Shown: positions 38,986-49,619 of the stretch, piece by piece
Numbering within the stretch: position 1 is the first letter of the stretch
Layout: each line of letters begins with the position of its first letter
Origin: Prorocentrum cordatum
Lineage: Eukaryota; Sar; Dinophyceae; Prorocentrales; Prorocentraceae
DNA: 64,000 bases
Assembly: GCA_963575745.1 (NCBI GenBank)
Contig: CAUYUJ010004014.1
Span: 242,612-306,611 of the forward strand
Direction of reading: 5' to 3'
The notes under the pieces: model-generated
Seen by the model: only the letters and a program-made list of their open reading frames with translations
The model's database searches: none
What the model was told of the DNA's origin: nothing
Position numbers and translations under genes: made by a program

Positions 38986-41899
38986 TTGGTCGTCTTCCTC
39001 GTTCCCGCCCGCGCATGTGCCTCATTGTTCGTCGTGCTCATGCTTCCCTGGCCGTCTCGCTGGGAACAGCATCCAAACGTTGATTTCCATAGGGCTTCTG
39101 AACAAACGTAGCATCGTCTTGGACTCGGCCGCTGGAGGCGCTCTTCGTTCATGTCTTGACAGGTGCATCATTCACTTCGCCGTTCTTTCCATCCTCCAAA
39201 AGTCTGCCGCGGAAAGGGGGCTCAATGTCGACGGTGTCTTGGCCGTTTCAGGAGGGCCTCGCATTTGGCCGAAGCAGCCCCGGGCGCCTCCCGCAGAACC
39301 CACAGGGCGCCGAATCTCCCTTTCAGCGCTTCAGAAGGCCCCAGTTACAAGAGCCCCAAGAGTGGTCAAGGAGGCGCCGAGACGAGAGTTCGAGGTTTGA
39401 GACGCGCGCCCTTGGACCTGTTACCAGTCGCATGCCACGTTCACCTTTATGCACGCCGCATCGCATTTCCGGCGCGACGTCAACGGCGTCGTCTGCTGGC
39501 GCTGCGCCGCGTCATTTGATCGAGGCGGCAGCGGCTTCGGCTGCAAAGCGGAACCCTCATCGACGCCGGAAAAAAAAACGCGTTGGAACAGCTACGTAGT
39601 GGAATGTTGCTTGGCCGTTCGTTCTCCCGCTTCTTAGTAGCCCCGGGGGCGACGTCGCACTTCCCGCCCGCCCGAAGGCAAGAGCGAAGACGCAAATGCG
39701 ATCTCGGAGGAGATCGGTGCCCTGCGCGCGAAGTTATACCAAGATGGCCATGGATTCCGATCTCGGCGCCCCCATGGAGGAAGCGCAACAGCGCGCCAAA
39801 GCATCCGCAGCTGCAGCCATCGACCCTGCGAAAGACACGCGACGCGACTTGCTCGCCAGAGCATGCCGGGCGACGTGGGCGCGAACGCCCTCGTCGACAA
39901 GATGGAAGTTTTCATTGGGGATCACTGTAGGACCTCCCGGCCCGCTAGCTCTGGCAACGAGTACGGGGGCCCACGCGCGCACCTCCCTCTCCCCGGGCTC
40001 CCGGGTCGAGTCGCCGTCAGCCTCGTCGAAGTGATGGTCAAATCAGCTCGGGCAGGGATGGACAGCCATCTGGTCTGCGCCACGCGAAAGGCCCATATTT
40101 TAATCAAAGCCATCGCGCTGTTCAGTGGCAAAGAGGTCAAGGTCGAATGGAAAGGTTCCCCGGGGGCGGCCCCCGACGGCCACCGGCATCACCGCGCTCC
40201 AGCACGACGACAATGACGCCGCGGGCGCGCGGTTGCAGCCGCGCGTCGATCACGTCATATCATGGCGGCCACCTGGGGCCGCTCATTTACTATTCACCAT
40301 CCCACTCTTCGCGCCCCCCGTCGCGCCCGTCATTCTCTTGCGGGCGAGCGGCCCCGGCAGCTGACGCCCAGACGCAAGCGTCGCTGAGGTCCTCGGTGCG
40401 TTCTGGCACGTCAGATTCGCCAGTAGAACCGGCTAGAGCACGCGGGTCGCCGTCGCCCGCTCGGCGCGGCATCGCGGACATCCGAGCCAGGGTCGCCAGA
40501 TCCAGATCTTTCTTTATCCACGTCGTTGGCAGAACCTTGATGTCGGCTTTCGCACCGCGCCGAGCCCCGAGGTCTGGCGCGATCCATTGCAGCCCCCAGG
40601 TATCGCGGCAATCGCAGAATGCTGGTTAGGCAAATGCGAAATGTGTCTCGGATGCTTCGCTGCACGACATTTTCGTTACATTGCCCGCCCTTCGGCCGCC
40701 GCGACGGCGCAGAAGGAAGGCGGGGGCGCCATTGTGTTCGCCCGAAGGTCGCCGGGAAATTGCGTCGCCCATGTCGGCGGTTCTCGCGTTGCCGAGCGCT
40801 CTTGGCACGTCGCCCGCGCGAATGTCGGCCCAAACTCGCCTGCCCCGCGGCGCCGGCGCACCGGGCTGGAAGCGGTCGGCGCCGCCCGCGCCCCGTTGCG
40901 GAGCGTCGCGTTCACCAGCGTTTGGTCGCAGGCGCCATCGTCGCCAGCGACACGAACGATAATCGCAGTCAGTGGTTGCGTTGTCTTTCTCAGGAAATAC
41001 TCATGGAAGGCGGGGCCCTCTTCGTCGCCCCGCATAGGCCTGCAGGAAAATTTGAGCACATTCCCTGGGGCAACGACTTGCTCGGCATTGTCTTGGCGGT
41101 CTGGTTTCCTGGGCTCACGCGCAAAGCCCCCCCGCGCATCATTGAGCGCGACCGCAGTTTGGCACGCGCGCCCACGGCCGCGAGCACGCAGCGTGACGCC
41201 CCATGTGCTCCAGGACAACAGTTGTTTCAGCAGTCTCGACCGCCCCAGTTCCGAGTTGAGTTGCAGAGTTCGGATTGGACGTCGTTTTTCGCGTCTGGCT
41301 CGCCGCTCGCCGCTGCAACCCAACGCGCAGATTTCAGAGTGGACGCGGCAAGGTCATCCCAGGTTTCGCCGCGGTTTCTCGCGCATGCACCCACCCGTGG
41401 ATCAACGAAGCTCGCGTGGAGGTGGTTCGGCGACAAGCCGAAGCACATGGCACCCAAAACTGCGTAATGGCGGGGCGAGTGCGCTGCTGGCTTGTGCCGT
41501 CACGGCGACAGGCAGTTTGAGTGCACGCGGCAGCGCGTGATGGACTTGCGGCCATCGCGCAAAAAATGGTGGGCATTGTGCGATTACATATTTTCTTATA
41601 TGTGCGGGCAAGGGCTCGGTCGGCTTTCTTCCGCTGCACTCGATCAGCGGGGCGCGGGTTTTGTCTTGTGGTGCCGCGGCGAATTTGTTTGCAGATGTTT
41701 CCGCGAAGTCGAGCTCTCTTTTGAAGCCGATAATGCGTCCTGTGGGTCTGACGAACACTTCTTTGACGGCCAGTTGTTTTGCCGATGCGTTCCCGGTGCG
41801 GCGGCGAGATTGGCCCCGACGGTATATCTTGCTACGTCATTAAGCAATGCACTACCCAGCTGGCCATCCCGATTGATATAATGGCATGCGTGATGTTGT

Positions 41900-43460
41900 T
41901 CGGTGGCGGGTGACGCGAATTATGGAATAGTCATTTTCTGCGCCCCTGTTGCGAGAAATTGTGCGTTTGGATACATCGAAATGCCATGGAATGGGCCAGA
42001 CATCCCACCTCAGCAAAATTGACGAACGTTGCTTCGCCAGCTGTGTGCTTCCATTTGTTTGAGTCTACTTAGGCATTTGGCGTCCACCATATCGCTTACC
42101 ACGCGAACCCAGGCTACAGAAACGTTTTCGCATACATGCTGTGTACTGATGGATCCGCGCCATGTGCTGTGGCTGGCGCGTGTGGGTGTATTGTTCGGAC
42201 GTGTCTGGGGCAATCGACTGGTTCATTTCCGACCGTTTTCTGGACAACCGCGTACATCCTTTGAAGGTTTTTGTCGGTCGTGGGTTTTGGGGGAAGCCGG
42301 CTAATGCCAGCGTGGGCGGTTCCGTCTCAGCCGCTCTGGTTTCGCAGCATGGTGTTCCGTTTTGGATTGCATGTTATGGTGATGCCAAATTCGCCTTTTC
42401 TCCGGCTGATTTCGCGGAGTGCGTTTTTGCCGACGATCTCAATGTTTGGGAACAGTTCGAAGGTGCAGCCACGAATTCGTCCATAATCGCTGCGCGCCAT
42501 CATTTCCAGACCACGCATGCTTCACGACGGGAACGCGGCCAACCAGTTGATGCTCGAGCCGACCAACGAGAGTATACACATGTTTAACCAAAATGCGAGT
42601 TCAAAATCCAGATTGTGTCGTTCGGCCCGCAGTTGCCTGTGCATCGTGCCGTTCAAGGGCTCGTTCGTGGTGCATCGTGGCGGGACCCTGCGCTGATCCC
42701 ATCAAGTAAGTTCTACAGCACCGCCGAATTCTCCAGATTGTTCCAATGTCGTGCCGTCTCGTTTGTTGATAGCGCCGCCCCAGCAATTGTTCATGCCTTT
42801 GACTCGGGCCGGGCGAAAGGGGGGGATTGGGAAAGGGGGGGTTACGAAATTTGCTGCATGCAGCTGGTTTCGGCCTCACCGAGGGGCCCATTCCTCGATA
42901 CATAGCCGCCTCCGGCGCCGGGAGGCGCCGGGAAAATCAGCTACGTGAGCTGATTCTCAACCCCCCCCTTTGCTATCCCCCCCATTCGCCCGACCCGATT
43001 GACGCAGTACTAGCTCTGTCAGACAGCCTGCATGGATAACATAATTTCGGCAGTCGGCTGGAGCATCCGGAGACCAGGCCCCTTGCGAAACCAACCCCGC
43101 CCCAGCATGTATGAGAGGCGACTCGTCGTTTCAGGCCTACTGCACAAAATTGCCAGAGGCAAGGCTCCCCCTGTTCTCTGCGCTCTCTTTCCCTCCATGA
43201 CGGGCAACCTCGAAACCTTCAGTCTTGGTGGAGGGAGGCGCATCCGCAAACATGGCGCTTCGTGACACAGTCGAGCCACTGATGCTTCCCATGACGCTCT
43301 TACTGATGTTCGGTGTGGTGAGAATGTTTATTCGTATCATCGTCCGCAGCATGTCAGTGCCTGCCCCTTTGCGAGGCAGTTGAAGCGAACATGTCAGGCC
43401 GAACCGCTTGGCACAAGATGTTCAGCGTGCCGTTCAGCGTTCCGCACTCGCCACCCGTGC
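41900..43460 (+). pseudogene. Non-LTR retrotransposon reverse transcriptase remnant
   Basis: Blocks in order resemble a non-LTR reverse transcriptase: HLSKIDERCFASCVLPF (42009-42059), FGVHHIAYHANPGYRNVF (42076-), palm motif A as YCSDVSGAID (42189-42218), a degraded motif B region VPFWIACYGDAKFAF, and motif C FADDLN at 42426-42443 with both catalytic aspartates. Thumb-like segments follow: ANQLMLEPTNESIHMF (42538-), SKFYSTAEFSRLFQCRAVSF and PAIVHAFD (to 42803), AVLALSDSL (43004-), LLHKIARGKAPPVLCALFP and FGVVRMF (about 43300). The blocks sit in different frames with stops between, so it is dead. Motif A to C spacing is about 70 residues, shorter than the roughly 85 I recall for relatives. Family identity is from memory of dinoflagellate elements. 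Confidence 0.72.
42804..42998. mobile_element. Family E element, copy 2, inside the RT remnant
   Basis: TCGGGCCGGGCGAAAGGGGG...TTCGCCCGACCCGA, 195 bp. Perfect 5-bp target duplication TTGAC (42799-42803, 42999-43003). With the element and one TTGAC removed, the reading frame runs from PAIVHAFD into AVLALSDSL without a break. Confidence 0.95.
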
Positions 43461-43545
43461 GTGTGCGGTCGCAAGGGCCCGTCGGAGAAAATGGTCAGAA
43501 CGGCGCGCGAGAGCACCCCGAGCTCCCTAAGACACGCCCAGAGTT

Positions 43546-43743
43546 GAGTCGTGCTTGTCCCCCTACCCTACAGGGGGAGCTTCGACGAAAAAAAAGAATA
43601 CCCCAAAATAATCAAAAAAATAGTCCAAAACTAGTCTGGGGACTATTTGTGATTTTTAGTTTACCTTTTTGATGTATTTTGTGTTTGTTGTTTTACATAT
43701 TTTTCGTCGGAAATCCCCCTGTAGGGGGACATGCCCGACTAAA
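43546..43743. mobile_element. Family D element, copy 3
   Basis: GAGTCGTGCTTGTCCCCCTA...TAGGGGGACATGCCCGACTAAA with an AT-rich core. The 10-bp direct repeat GCCCAGAGTT is perfect (43536-43545, 43744-43753). Confidence 0.92.
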
Positions 43744-43869
43744 GCCCAGAGTTCGAAAGGCCTAGACGTCCAAAAGGCTTCACGGAGGCTCGAAGCTGGC
43801 CGGAGGCGCTCCTGGTATTGCCCATGGTAGCGCCGACCAGGACAATTGGCATTCATTTCTTCCACGTGT

Positions 43870-44345
43870 TTTTTCCTCACGCCTAGCGTAGCTCTTCTCT
43901 TCGTCGTCAGCCTCCGTTTCCTCACTCTTACTGTCCTCCCCCTTCGCTGGCATGCTGTTCTTCACTTCGTCTTTCTCCTGGCCATCCTCCCCGTCGTCCT
44001 CGTCCTCTCCCAACATGTCCTACTCGTCATCCATGTCGCCCTCCTCGAAAGCATTATGCTTCTATTCGTCCTCCTCGCTTTCCCCTTCATCCGCACTGTC
44101 ATCCTCGTCCCTGGGCTGCCATCGTCCTACCCCTCTTCGTCGATCTTGTGTCGTCCTCCTCCTTCTCGCGCCCGTTCTCATCGTGTTCGTTCTCCTTGTG
44201 TTTGTGCTTGTCTTTCCCTCCTCCTCCTCCTCCTCCTCCTCCTTCTCCCTCTCCTCATCCACATCGTAGTCCTCCTAGTCATCCTCGGTCCCATGCGTCT
44301 TCCACGCTGTCATCCTTCTCCTCACCCGCCTCCTTATCTTCCTCC
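43870..44345 (-). pseudogene. Acidic low-complexity ORF with in-frame TAG codons
   Basis: The minus strand encodes a Glu/Asp-rich sequence: EEDKEAGEEKDDSVEDAW, then after a one-base shift EDYDVDEEREKEEEE, DEDDSADEGESEEDE, KHNAFEEGDMDDE, DMLGEDEDDGEDGQEKDEVK and GEDSKSEETEADDEEKSYA. Asp/Glu codons are mixed, suggesting real past translation. The frame from 44283 down to 43885 is broken only by TAG at 44275-44277, 44062-44064 and 44020-44022. GAG to TAG decay, TAG read-through and reassignment are all possible; decay is simplest given the frameshift. Confidence 0.35.
44219..44250. repeat. Short (CTC)n
   Basis: CTC run coding poly-Glu on the minus strand within the acidic ORF. Confidence 0.8.
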
Positions 44346-44550
44346 TCTCGTTTTTTGCTCGGCTTACGAGCCGAGTGGAAAAACGGCACTTCCAGATCTT
44401 GTCCGGTCAGGTTTGTAGTTGTGGATATTATGAGATAGTGTATTATTGTATGGGTTGTAGTTTCGTCATCGCGCCCATGCTTGACGTTCTAGGATTCTCA
44501 CGACTGCTACGCTGTCGGCAGGTGCGCGTTGGCACTCGCATCGCCCGAAG

Positions 44551-45234
44551 ATGCGATGCGGGACGAAGCGTTCCCAGGCATCCTGCAGGGATGTAGGGAT
44601 TCGCGAGCACGTCTTGCGCCTTCGCCGTCTTCCAGGCGCCCTGGTGCCGCCGCCTTTTGAACCGCGGACGCCAGAGGCGGGGAGTCTCCTGCGGACCTCT
44701 CGGCTGCGACGGCCGCGCACGGTGCACGGGGAGGAGCAGCAGCCGGAGCCCGAGGAAGAGCCCGAGCCTGAGGAGGAGGATGACGAGGACGAAGCCCCCT
44801 CTGTCGCTCGGAGACGAACGAATTGCACAAACGTGGAACTCTGGGAGGTCCCGCGAACTTCTCGGATCGGGCATGGGCCACTCTCCTTGCGGCCACCGAT
44901 CGTGGGAGGGACGTGCCGAATTGTGCGGGGCGACGCCATGCGAAGATGCCCATTCGGGCTTTCTGCGGGGCTCCACATGGGGCACGAAATTGTGGGGGGC
45001 GCGCCGACCGAAGCGGGGGGGCACCATGCGGACACTGCCATTATATCTCCATCATACGCTCCCCGCGCCGGCGAGGAGGAGGAGGAGGAGAAGGTCCGGG
45101 CGGAAGAGGGGGAGGAGTATGAAGAGGTCTCCAAGAGGTCATCCAAGGTCACTTTTCTTTCCAGCTCGTGCGTTAGAGGAGAAGGAAGGTGTCGTTCCCC
45201 TTCCCTCGAGTTCCCCTTACTTTGGGCATCCTAG
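44551..45234 (+). CDS. Hypothetical acidic-proline ORF, 227 codons
   Basis: Contains RPRTVHGEEQQPEPEEEPEP, EEEDDEDEAPSVARRR, then NCTNVELWEVPRTSRIGHGP and IVGGTCRIVRGDAMRRC, and a Glu run GEEEEEEKVRAEEGEEYEEV. Synonymous codons are mixed in the acidic parts (GAG, GAA, GAC, GAT, CCG, CCC, CCT). No domain recognised; probably intrinsically disordered if real. Bias elsewhere is moderate, and an opposite-strand ORF (44466-45152) also exists. Confidence 0.3.
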   Translation: MRCGTKRSQASCRDVGIREHVLRLRRLPGALVPPPFEPRTPEAGSLLRTSRLRRPRTVHGEEQQPEPEEEPEPEEEDDEDEAPSVARRRTNCTNVELWEVPRTSRIGHGPLSLRPPIVGGTCRIVRGDAMRRCPFGLSAGLHMGHEIVGGAPTEAGGHHADTAIISPSYAPRAGEEEEEEKVRAEEGEEYEEVSKRSSKVTFLSSSCVRGEGRCRSPSLEFPLLWAS

Positions 45235-45477
45235 GAGGCCCTCGTCGCCATCGCGGGATTCGCCTCGAAAATCTCGTCAGAACGCGGGTCCGAGGAGTAG
45301 CGGCATCGGTACCACAAGGGGTCACCAAAGGTCGTTTTCCGTTCCGGCCTGTTGGAGTGCGTGTCTCAGCGGAGCACGGTCTTTGGCGGCGACGTCGTCT
45401 GGCCGCGCCTGGAAGCTCGTGCCCCCCCAAAAGTGGCCAAAACGATTGACAACAGCAATCATCGGTCCTCGATGTTC

Positions 45478-45618
45478 GATGCTCCTCCAGGAGAGAAGGA
45501 AGAGGAGGAGGAGGAAAAGGAGGAGGAGGAGGAGGAGGAGGAGGGGGAATTGAGTAGGAGGAGGAGGAGGAGGAGGAGGAGGAGGGGGAATTGAGTAAGA
45601 GGAGGAGGAGGAGGAAGG
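45478..45618. repeat. (GGA)n microsatellite
   Basis: GGA/GAG array with two GGGGGAATTGAGTA interruptions 50 bp apart, showing an internal duplication. Confidence 0.9.
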
Positions 45619-45738
45619 GGCGACGGCGATTGGATGCACTCAGAGGCCCTGCCCAGCCGCCAGAGGTGCCGCTGGCCGCCGCTGCCGGGGCGGCCGTAGG
45701 GCCCACGGCTCGGCCCTCGATCGGCCATCTGGCCGAAC

Positions 45739-45870
45739 TCCTCCCCCTCCTCCTCCTCCTCCTCCTCCTCCCTCCTCCTCCTCCTCCTCCTCCTCCTCCT
45801 CCTCCTCCTCCTCCTCCTCCTCCCCCTCCTTCCCCTCCTCCTCCTCCTCCTCCTCCTCCTCCTCCTCTCG
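45739..45870. repeat. (CTC)n microsatellite
   Basis: About 130 bp CTC/CCT. With 45478-45618 it forms an inverted pair around a 120-bp GC3-rich segment reading PEVPLAAAAGAAVGPTARPS. Confidence 0.9.
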
Positions 45871-46054
45871 GCAGCGTGCTCAATTTTGGCTGGACCTTCG
45901 GGGGGGGGGGATCCTTGCGCGTCGCCACGGCTGGGCGCGGCTCGAAACACCGGCCAGCCCGAGCCCGGAAGGTGTCGGCGGAGCCCGTCTGCGGCGGGCC
46001 CTCGGGCGGCAGGGCGCGGGCGTCTGTCTCCCCACCCACGGTTTTCTCTCTTGC

Positions 46055-46260
46055 TGGAGGCCCCGAGGCTGATGCACACCAGCACCCCGGTCGGCGGTGT
46101 GCCTCCACCCAGGGGCGAAGCTCCCGATCTCGGCGATGGTGGTAATAGTCTGGCTGCGAGGTGGTCAGGATATTACCACCAACGCCGTCAATTTGGGTCG
46201 TCGCCCCACGGTGCAGACAAGCCCTCGTGTTGGTGTTAGTGCCCATTGCCAGGCCTCCAA
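46055..46260. mobile_element. Family G element, copy 2
   Basis: TGGAGGCCCCGAGG at the left, CCAGGCCTCCAA at the right, and GGCGGTGTGCCTCCACCCAG plus TCTCGGCGATGGTGGTAATA as in copy 1. TCTTGC lies directly on both sides (46049-46054, 46261-46266). Confidence 0.85.
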
Positions 46261-46289
46261 TCTTGCCCTCGGCGTCAAAGAAAAACGAG

Positions 46290-46400
46290 GAGCAGCAGTA
46301 GGAGGAACAGGAAGAGGAGGAGCCAGACGAAGACGAGGTCGCGATGGAGCAGTAGGAGCAGGAGGAGGAGGAGGAGGAGGAGGAGGAGGAGGAAGGGGGG
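46290..46400. repeat. (GGA)n microsatellite
   Basis: AGGAGGAGG-type array with GAAG and GCAG variants. Confidence 0.8.
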
Positions 46401-46409
46401 GGAGGAGTA

Positions 46410-46755
46410 CCAGCGGCGCGCAGAAAGGGGGTTACGCGAGGGGCGGCGTTAGAAGAAGGCATGGTGGCTGCTTAGAGAAGCCCTCGTGCATTGCCAGAAG
46501 GCACATTACAAGTCGCATGCACAGTCAACGCGCATAGCAAGGACAAACGGCTTGTTCAAGGGTACCCTTGGGTCCTTGCCTGCCTCAGCCTCTGCGGCCC
46601 GTCCCTAGCAATTTTCGCAGGCCAGGATACTTCAACTTCGGCCTCCAAGGGTCTTGCGTCCTTACCACGCGTCCTTACTATACGTTTTCACTGCACCTTC
46701 CAAGAGGCCCCCTTGTCTTCAGGGGGCGGCGCCTCTCGCACACACCCCGCCCTGG
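46410..46755. other. Unassigned DNA
   Basis: Mixed-composition segment before family C copy 3; nothing recognised. Confidence 0.3.
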
Positions 46756-46760
46756 GCAGC

Positions 46761-47136
46761 TCGGGGGCGGCAAGGAGGGGGGTGCTGACGGGGGGGGGGC
46801 GGAGATATCATGGTTACGTCGGGCCTGTCCCCCTACACGGGGATTTTCGACGAAAAATGAAAAATACTCAAAAATAGTTTTAAAACATACTCCAAAATAG
46901 TCCGGGGACTAATTTTGGAGTATGGTTTGATTTTCTGGGGGTATTTTTTTATTTTTCCGTCGAAAATCCCGCTGTAGGGGGACAGGCCCGACATAACATC
47001 ATGGCAGGGATCACGGTACCTCCCCAGATCTCACGGCCTTTCCGTTTTGTTGAATACGTTCCGTGGTTGCCTTCCCGCTCGCGCACGTGCTTCGGGCCAC
47101 GATTTGCGGCCCCCCCCTTCTTCTGGCCGCCCCCGA
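46761..47136. mobile_element. Family C element, copy 3, containing a D element
   Basis: The left part TCGGGGGCGGCAAGGAGGGG to GATATCATGG and the right part from CATGGCAGGGATCACGG to GCCGCCCCCGA are one diverged C copy, split by family D copy 4. The 5-bp target duplication GCAGC is still perfect (46756-46760, 47137-47141). More diverged inside than copies 1, 2 and 4. Confidence 0.92.
46814..46995. mobile_element. Family D element, copy 4, nested in C copy 3
   Basis: TTACGTCGGGCCTGTCCCCC...GGGGGACAGGCCCGACATA, with GATTTTCGACGAAAAATG inverted against TTCCGTCGAAAATCCC. ATATCATGG before and ACATCATGG after agree at 8 of 9. Confidence 0.93.
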
Positions 47137-47235
47137 GCAGCCGTCAGGGAGAGGCGGAGGAGGACGAGGGCGGGAGGACTGCTGGAGACGGGGTGCAGGG
47201 GCTTCGGCCCAGCGCGCAAGCCACCCAATCGCGCA

Positions 47236-47420
47236 CGTCCCCAAAACATCGTGATGGACAGCCCAAGATGGCCTCCAAGACTGTCAAGATGGCCCCAGAG
47301 ATGCATCCAGACGGCCCAAGATACACCCAAGACGGCCTAAGATAGCCTCAAGATGGCCCAAGACGGCCTAGAGGCGCCCAAGAGGGCTCCCAGACGGCCC
47401 AAGAGGCCTCCAATAAGTAT
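47236..47420. repeat. CCCAAGATGGCC degenerate tandem motif
   Basis: Repeated AGATGGCC, AGACGGCCC and AAGAGG units of variable spacing; reverse complement of the GGCCTCTTGGG motif of J1/J2. Confidence 0.6.
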
Positions 47421-47424
47421 TAGA

Positions 47425-48850
47425 GGAAGGCGAGAGGGTGCAGCGTGGAGGAGCAGGGGCTAACCTAAACGATGTTTTGGCGATTTCGTCGGCTCTTTTC
47501 GTTCCCATCCCCTTTTGCAGCAGAGGCGCACCGAAGGCAGAGCGAGGGAAACGGAGCACGAGAAGCATGGTTCGGGCCGATCCCCGGGCGGAAGGACTGT
47601 TGCAGGGAGGGTGCGGGCGGGAGGGTGCGGCGGGGAGGCGGGCGAGGACCCGCTCCACGCTGGCCCGCCGTCGTGCTCGGCGGCGCGCAGCTTGCAGCCC
47701 CCCGTCTCGGACGGGGGGCTCCGAGGGGCTGCCGCGCAGGGCCGTGCGGCCCCTGCCGGACGGCCTGTATATACACACGCTGCGAGCGTACTCCGTTTTT
47801 CTTCCCGTCCCCGAGCTGTAGGCTTCGAAAGTCCAGGGTCCGCTAGGGACTGGCTTCCTTTCAAATTCCGCCGGAGCCCTCCCGAAGCCCTACCATCCGG
47901 GAGGGATCGTGGGAGGCATTCCGGAGGGTTTCGGGAGGGGGGCGGGGTGGAAGGGGTTTCGTCGTTTTGGGGGGAAGCCAATCCCTGGCGAACCCTGGGT
48001 TTTCTAACTGTAGACCTGGGCTTCCTAGATGGGGTCCGAGCGGATGTGGTCGAAGGGTCGTCGCCCTATCGCCGATACATCGCCGATGCATCGACCCCAT
48101 CTACTCAGACTCCATCTAGGAGGCCTCTGGTAGAAGGAGGGAAGTTTCTCGCCCTGCTTGTGAGCCACACCGCTGCGACTGACCGCCCCGATTTGCTTGC
48201 CCTGCCTTCTGGTGTTGGTCTGACTCTGGTTGTCACTGCTTCAACACATGGCACATACGTAAACATCCTGGCGTCTTGCAGCATTTCCCGCACAGTTGAT
48301 TGTATACACCCTCTTCCCTCAGACATGGTTGGCCTCCCCCTTGTTGTCATCCGTATTGCACTCGTCCTCCTCCCTCGTCAAGCTAGCCCTGCTCCTGATT
48401 CTCTCCTGACCCTCATCCTTCACACTGCGATCACACATCATTCGTCGCTCGTCTCCAGTTGCCAGCCGCCACAAGGCCGTAGCGCGCCACGGACTCCCGA
48501 CAGACTACGCGCAGCAACGGCGCAGCGTGTCGAAATGGCGGCCGTCCAGGCGCCAAGACTGGCCGTGACCGCGTACGCGCCAGTTGTTCTGCTCCCCCCC
48601 TCAGGAGCAGCCGGAACGGAGGCAAGGTGGGGCCTCCCAGAGTGGGGTCAGTGTCGCTGGGCGCGGAGCATCGCGTCGCATCGCCGCGGCTCGACGGGTG
48701 AGCCCTGCGTTCTGCCTGCGGACGTCGCCGATGCGCCGATCCTGCATCGACGAGTCGGCGCGACGCTCCGGCCCCGCCTGCTGCGACCCCATCTGGGAGG
48801 CCTCGGGGCAGGGAGGCCCGAGGGTCTGTGGCTGCCGGCCCCTCGGGGAG
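47425..48850. other. Unassigned DNA with one small hairpin element
   Basis: 48024-48120 reads TAGATGGGGTC...GACCCCATCTA with CTATCGCCGATACATCGCCG inside, a possible small inverted-repeat element. 48130-48560 is a lower-GC stretch with no supported gene. Confidence 0.35.
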
Positions 48851-48857
48851 CCCCAGT

Positions 48858-49015
48858 TTACCAGCCTCGAACGTATCCCTACCCCCAAGATCGGCACGCC
48901 AAAAGGCGATGACAAGCTTAGGGGTTCGCCCTCAGAAAATAAGGGAGTCCCTGAGATTGGCATCGTGGCGAGGAGGTGCCCAGCACAGGGATGGGCATAC
49001 GTTCCAGGCTGGTAA
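48858..49015. mobile_element. Family H element, copy 2
   Basis: TTACCAGCCTCGAACGTATC...ACGTTCCAGGCTGGTAA, 158 bp. Perfect 5-bp target duplication CCAGT (48853-48857, 49016-49020). Shares CACGCCAAAAGGCGATGACA with copy 1. Confidence 0.92.
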
Positions 49016-49107
49016 CCAGTGGGCACGCCGCGGCCTGCGCCCCGCGGCTCCGCAGGGCACCACTGGCGAACTCCTGGCGCCTTCCGGGGGCTGCTGTCCC
49101 TCGCTGC

Positions 49108-49184
49108 CTCCCTCCCCTCCCTCCGCGATCCCCGCTTCGACCCGTTCCACGATTCCCTCCCTCCGCGATTTCCGTGTGCTTTCT
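49108..49184. repeat. Direct repeat I, copy 1
   Basis: CTCCGCGATCCCCGCTTCGA, CCCGTTCCACGATTCCCTCC and GTGTGCTTTCT; near-identical to 49620-49696. Confidence 0.85.
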
Positions 49185-49375
49185 CTTTTTGCTTCGCTGG
49201 TTGCTTCAACTCGTTCCCCAGGCCGGCTGTCTGAGCCAGACTGCACGAGGACCGCCGCAATGCCGACGTCGACCGACCACGGTTCCCGGCCCATGAGCGT
49301 AGCCCGATGCTCGCGTCTTACAGCATGGTGCAACATCGGAATGAATGATGTTGGTTCTCTCGAGTTCCTTTTGGC

Positions 49376-49505
49376 TTGGCATCGCTCGGACGTGTGCTTT
49401 TTTTCCTCGGCGAGGACCATCGAGGAGCATCCTTGATCATTTCGCGAAAACGCCACGCACGAAGCCGAAAAAAACACAGGAAATGGGTGTCCGAGCGATG
49501 GCCAG
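49376..49505 (+). mobile_element. Family A element, copy 8
   Basis: Full-length, ends TTGGCATCGCTCGGACGTGT and GTCCGAGCGATGGCCAG. Flanking TTGGC / CTGGG match at 3 of 5. Confidence 0.88.
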
Positions 49506-49585
49506 CTGGGGGGGAGGGGCTGATGTGGCTCTCTCGGGGCGTCTCGGCGGCCTCTTGGAGGCAATCTCGGACGGCTCTTGGGACG

Positions 49586-49611
49586 GCTCTTGGGCCGAGT
49601 CGGGGCTTCCC
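49586..49611. repeat. Flanking direct repeat of macro-unit 1, left
   Basis: CTCTTGGGCCGAGTCGGGGC plus TTCCC recurs exactly at 50786-50810, on the other side of macro-unit 1. Confidence 0.85.
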
Positions 49612-49619
49612 TCCCTCCC

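Larger units (their letters stand above)
33230..41880. other. Very GC-rich region, possibly decayed retroelement
   Basis: No ORF combines length, bias and recognisable sequence. Long open frames occur on both strands because stop codons are rare in such DNA. Poly-C runs occur at about 37232-37254 and 37866-37885. The ORF at 39863-40216 (MPGDVGANALVDKMEVFIGD) and fragments such as GVVCWRCAASFD near 39480 look protein-like. They might be upstream parts of the retroelement whose reverse transcriptase lies at 41.9-43.5 kb, but frameshifts prevent confirmation. Confidence 0.35.
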
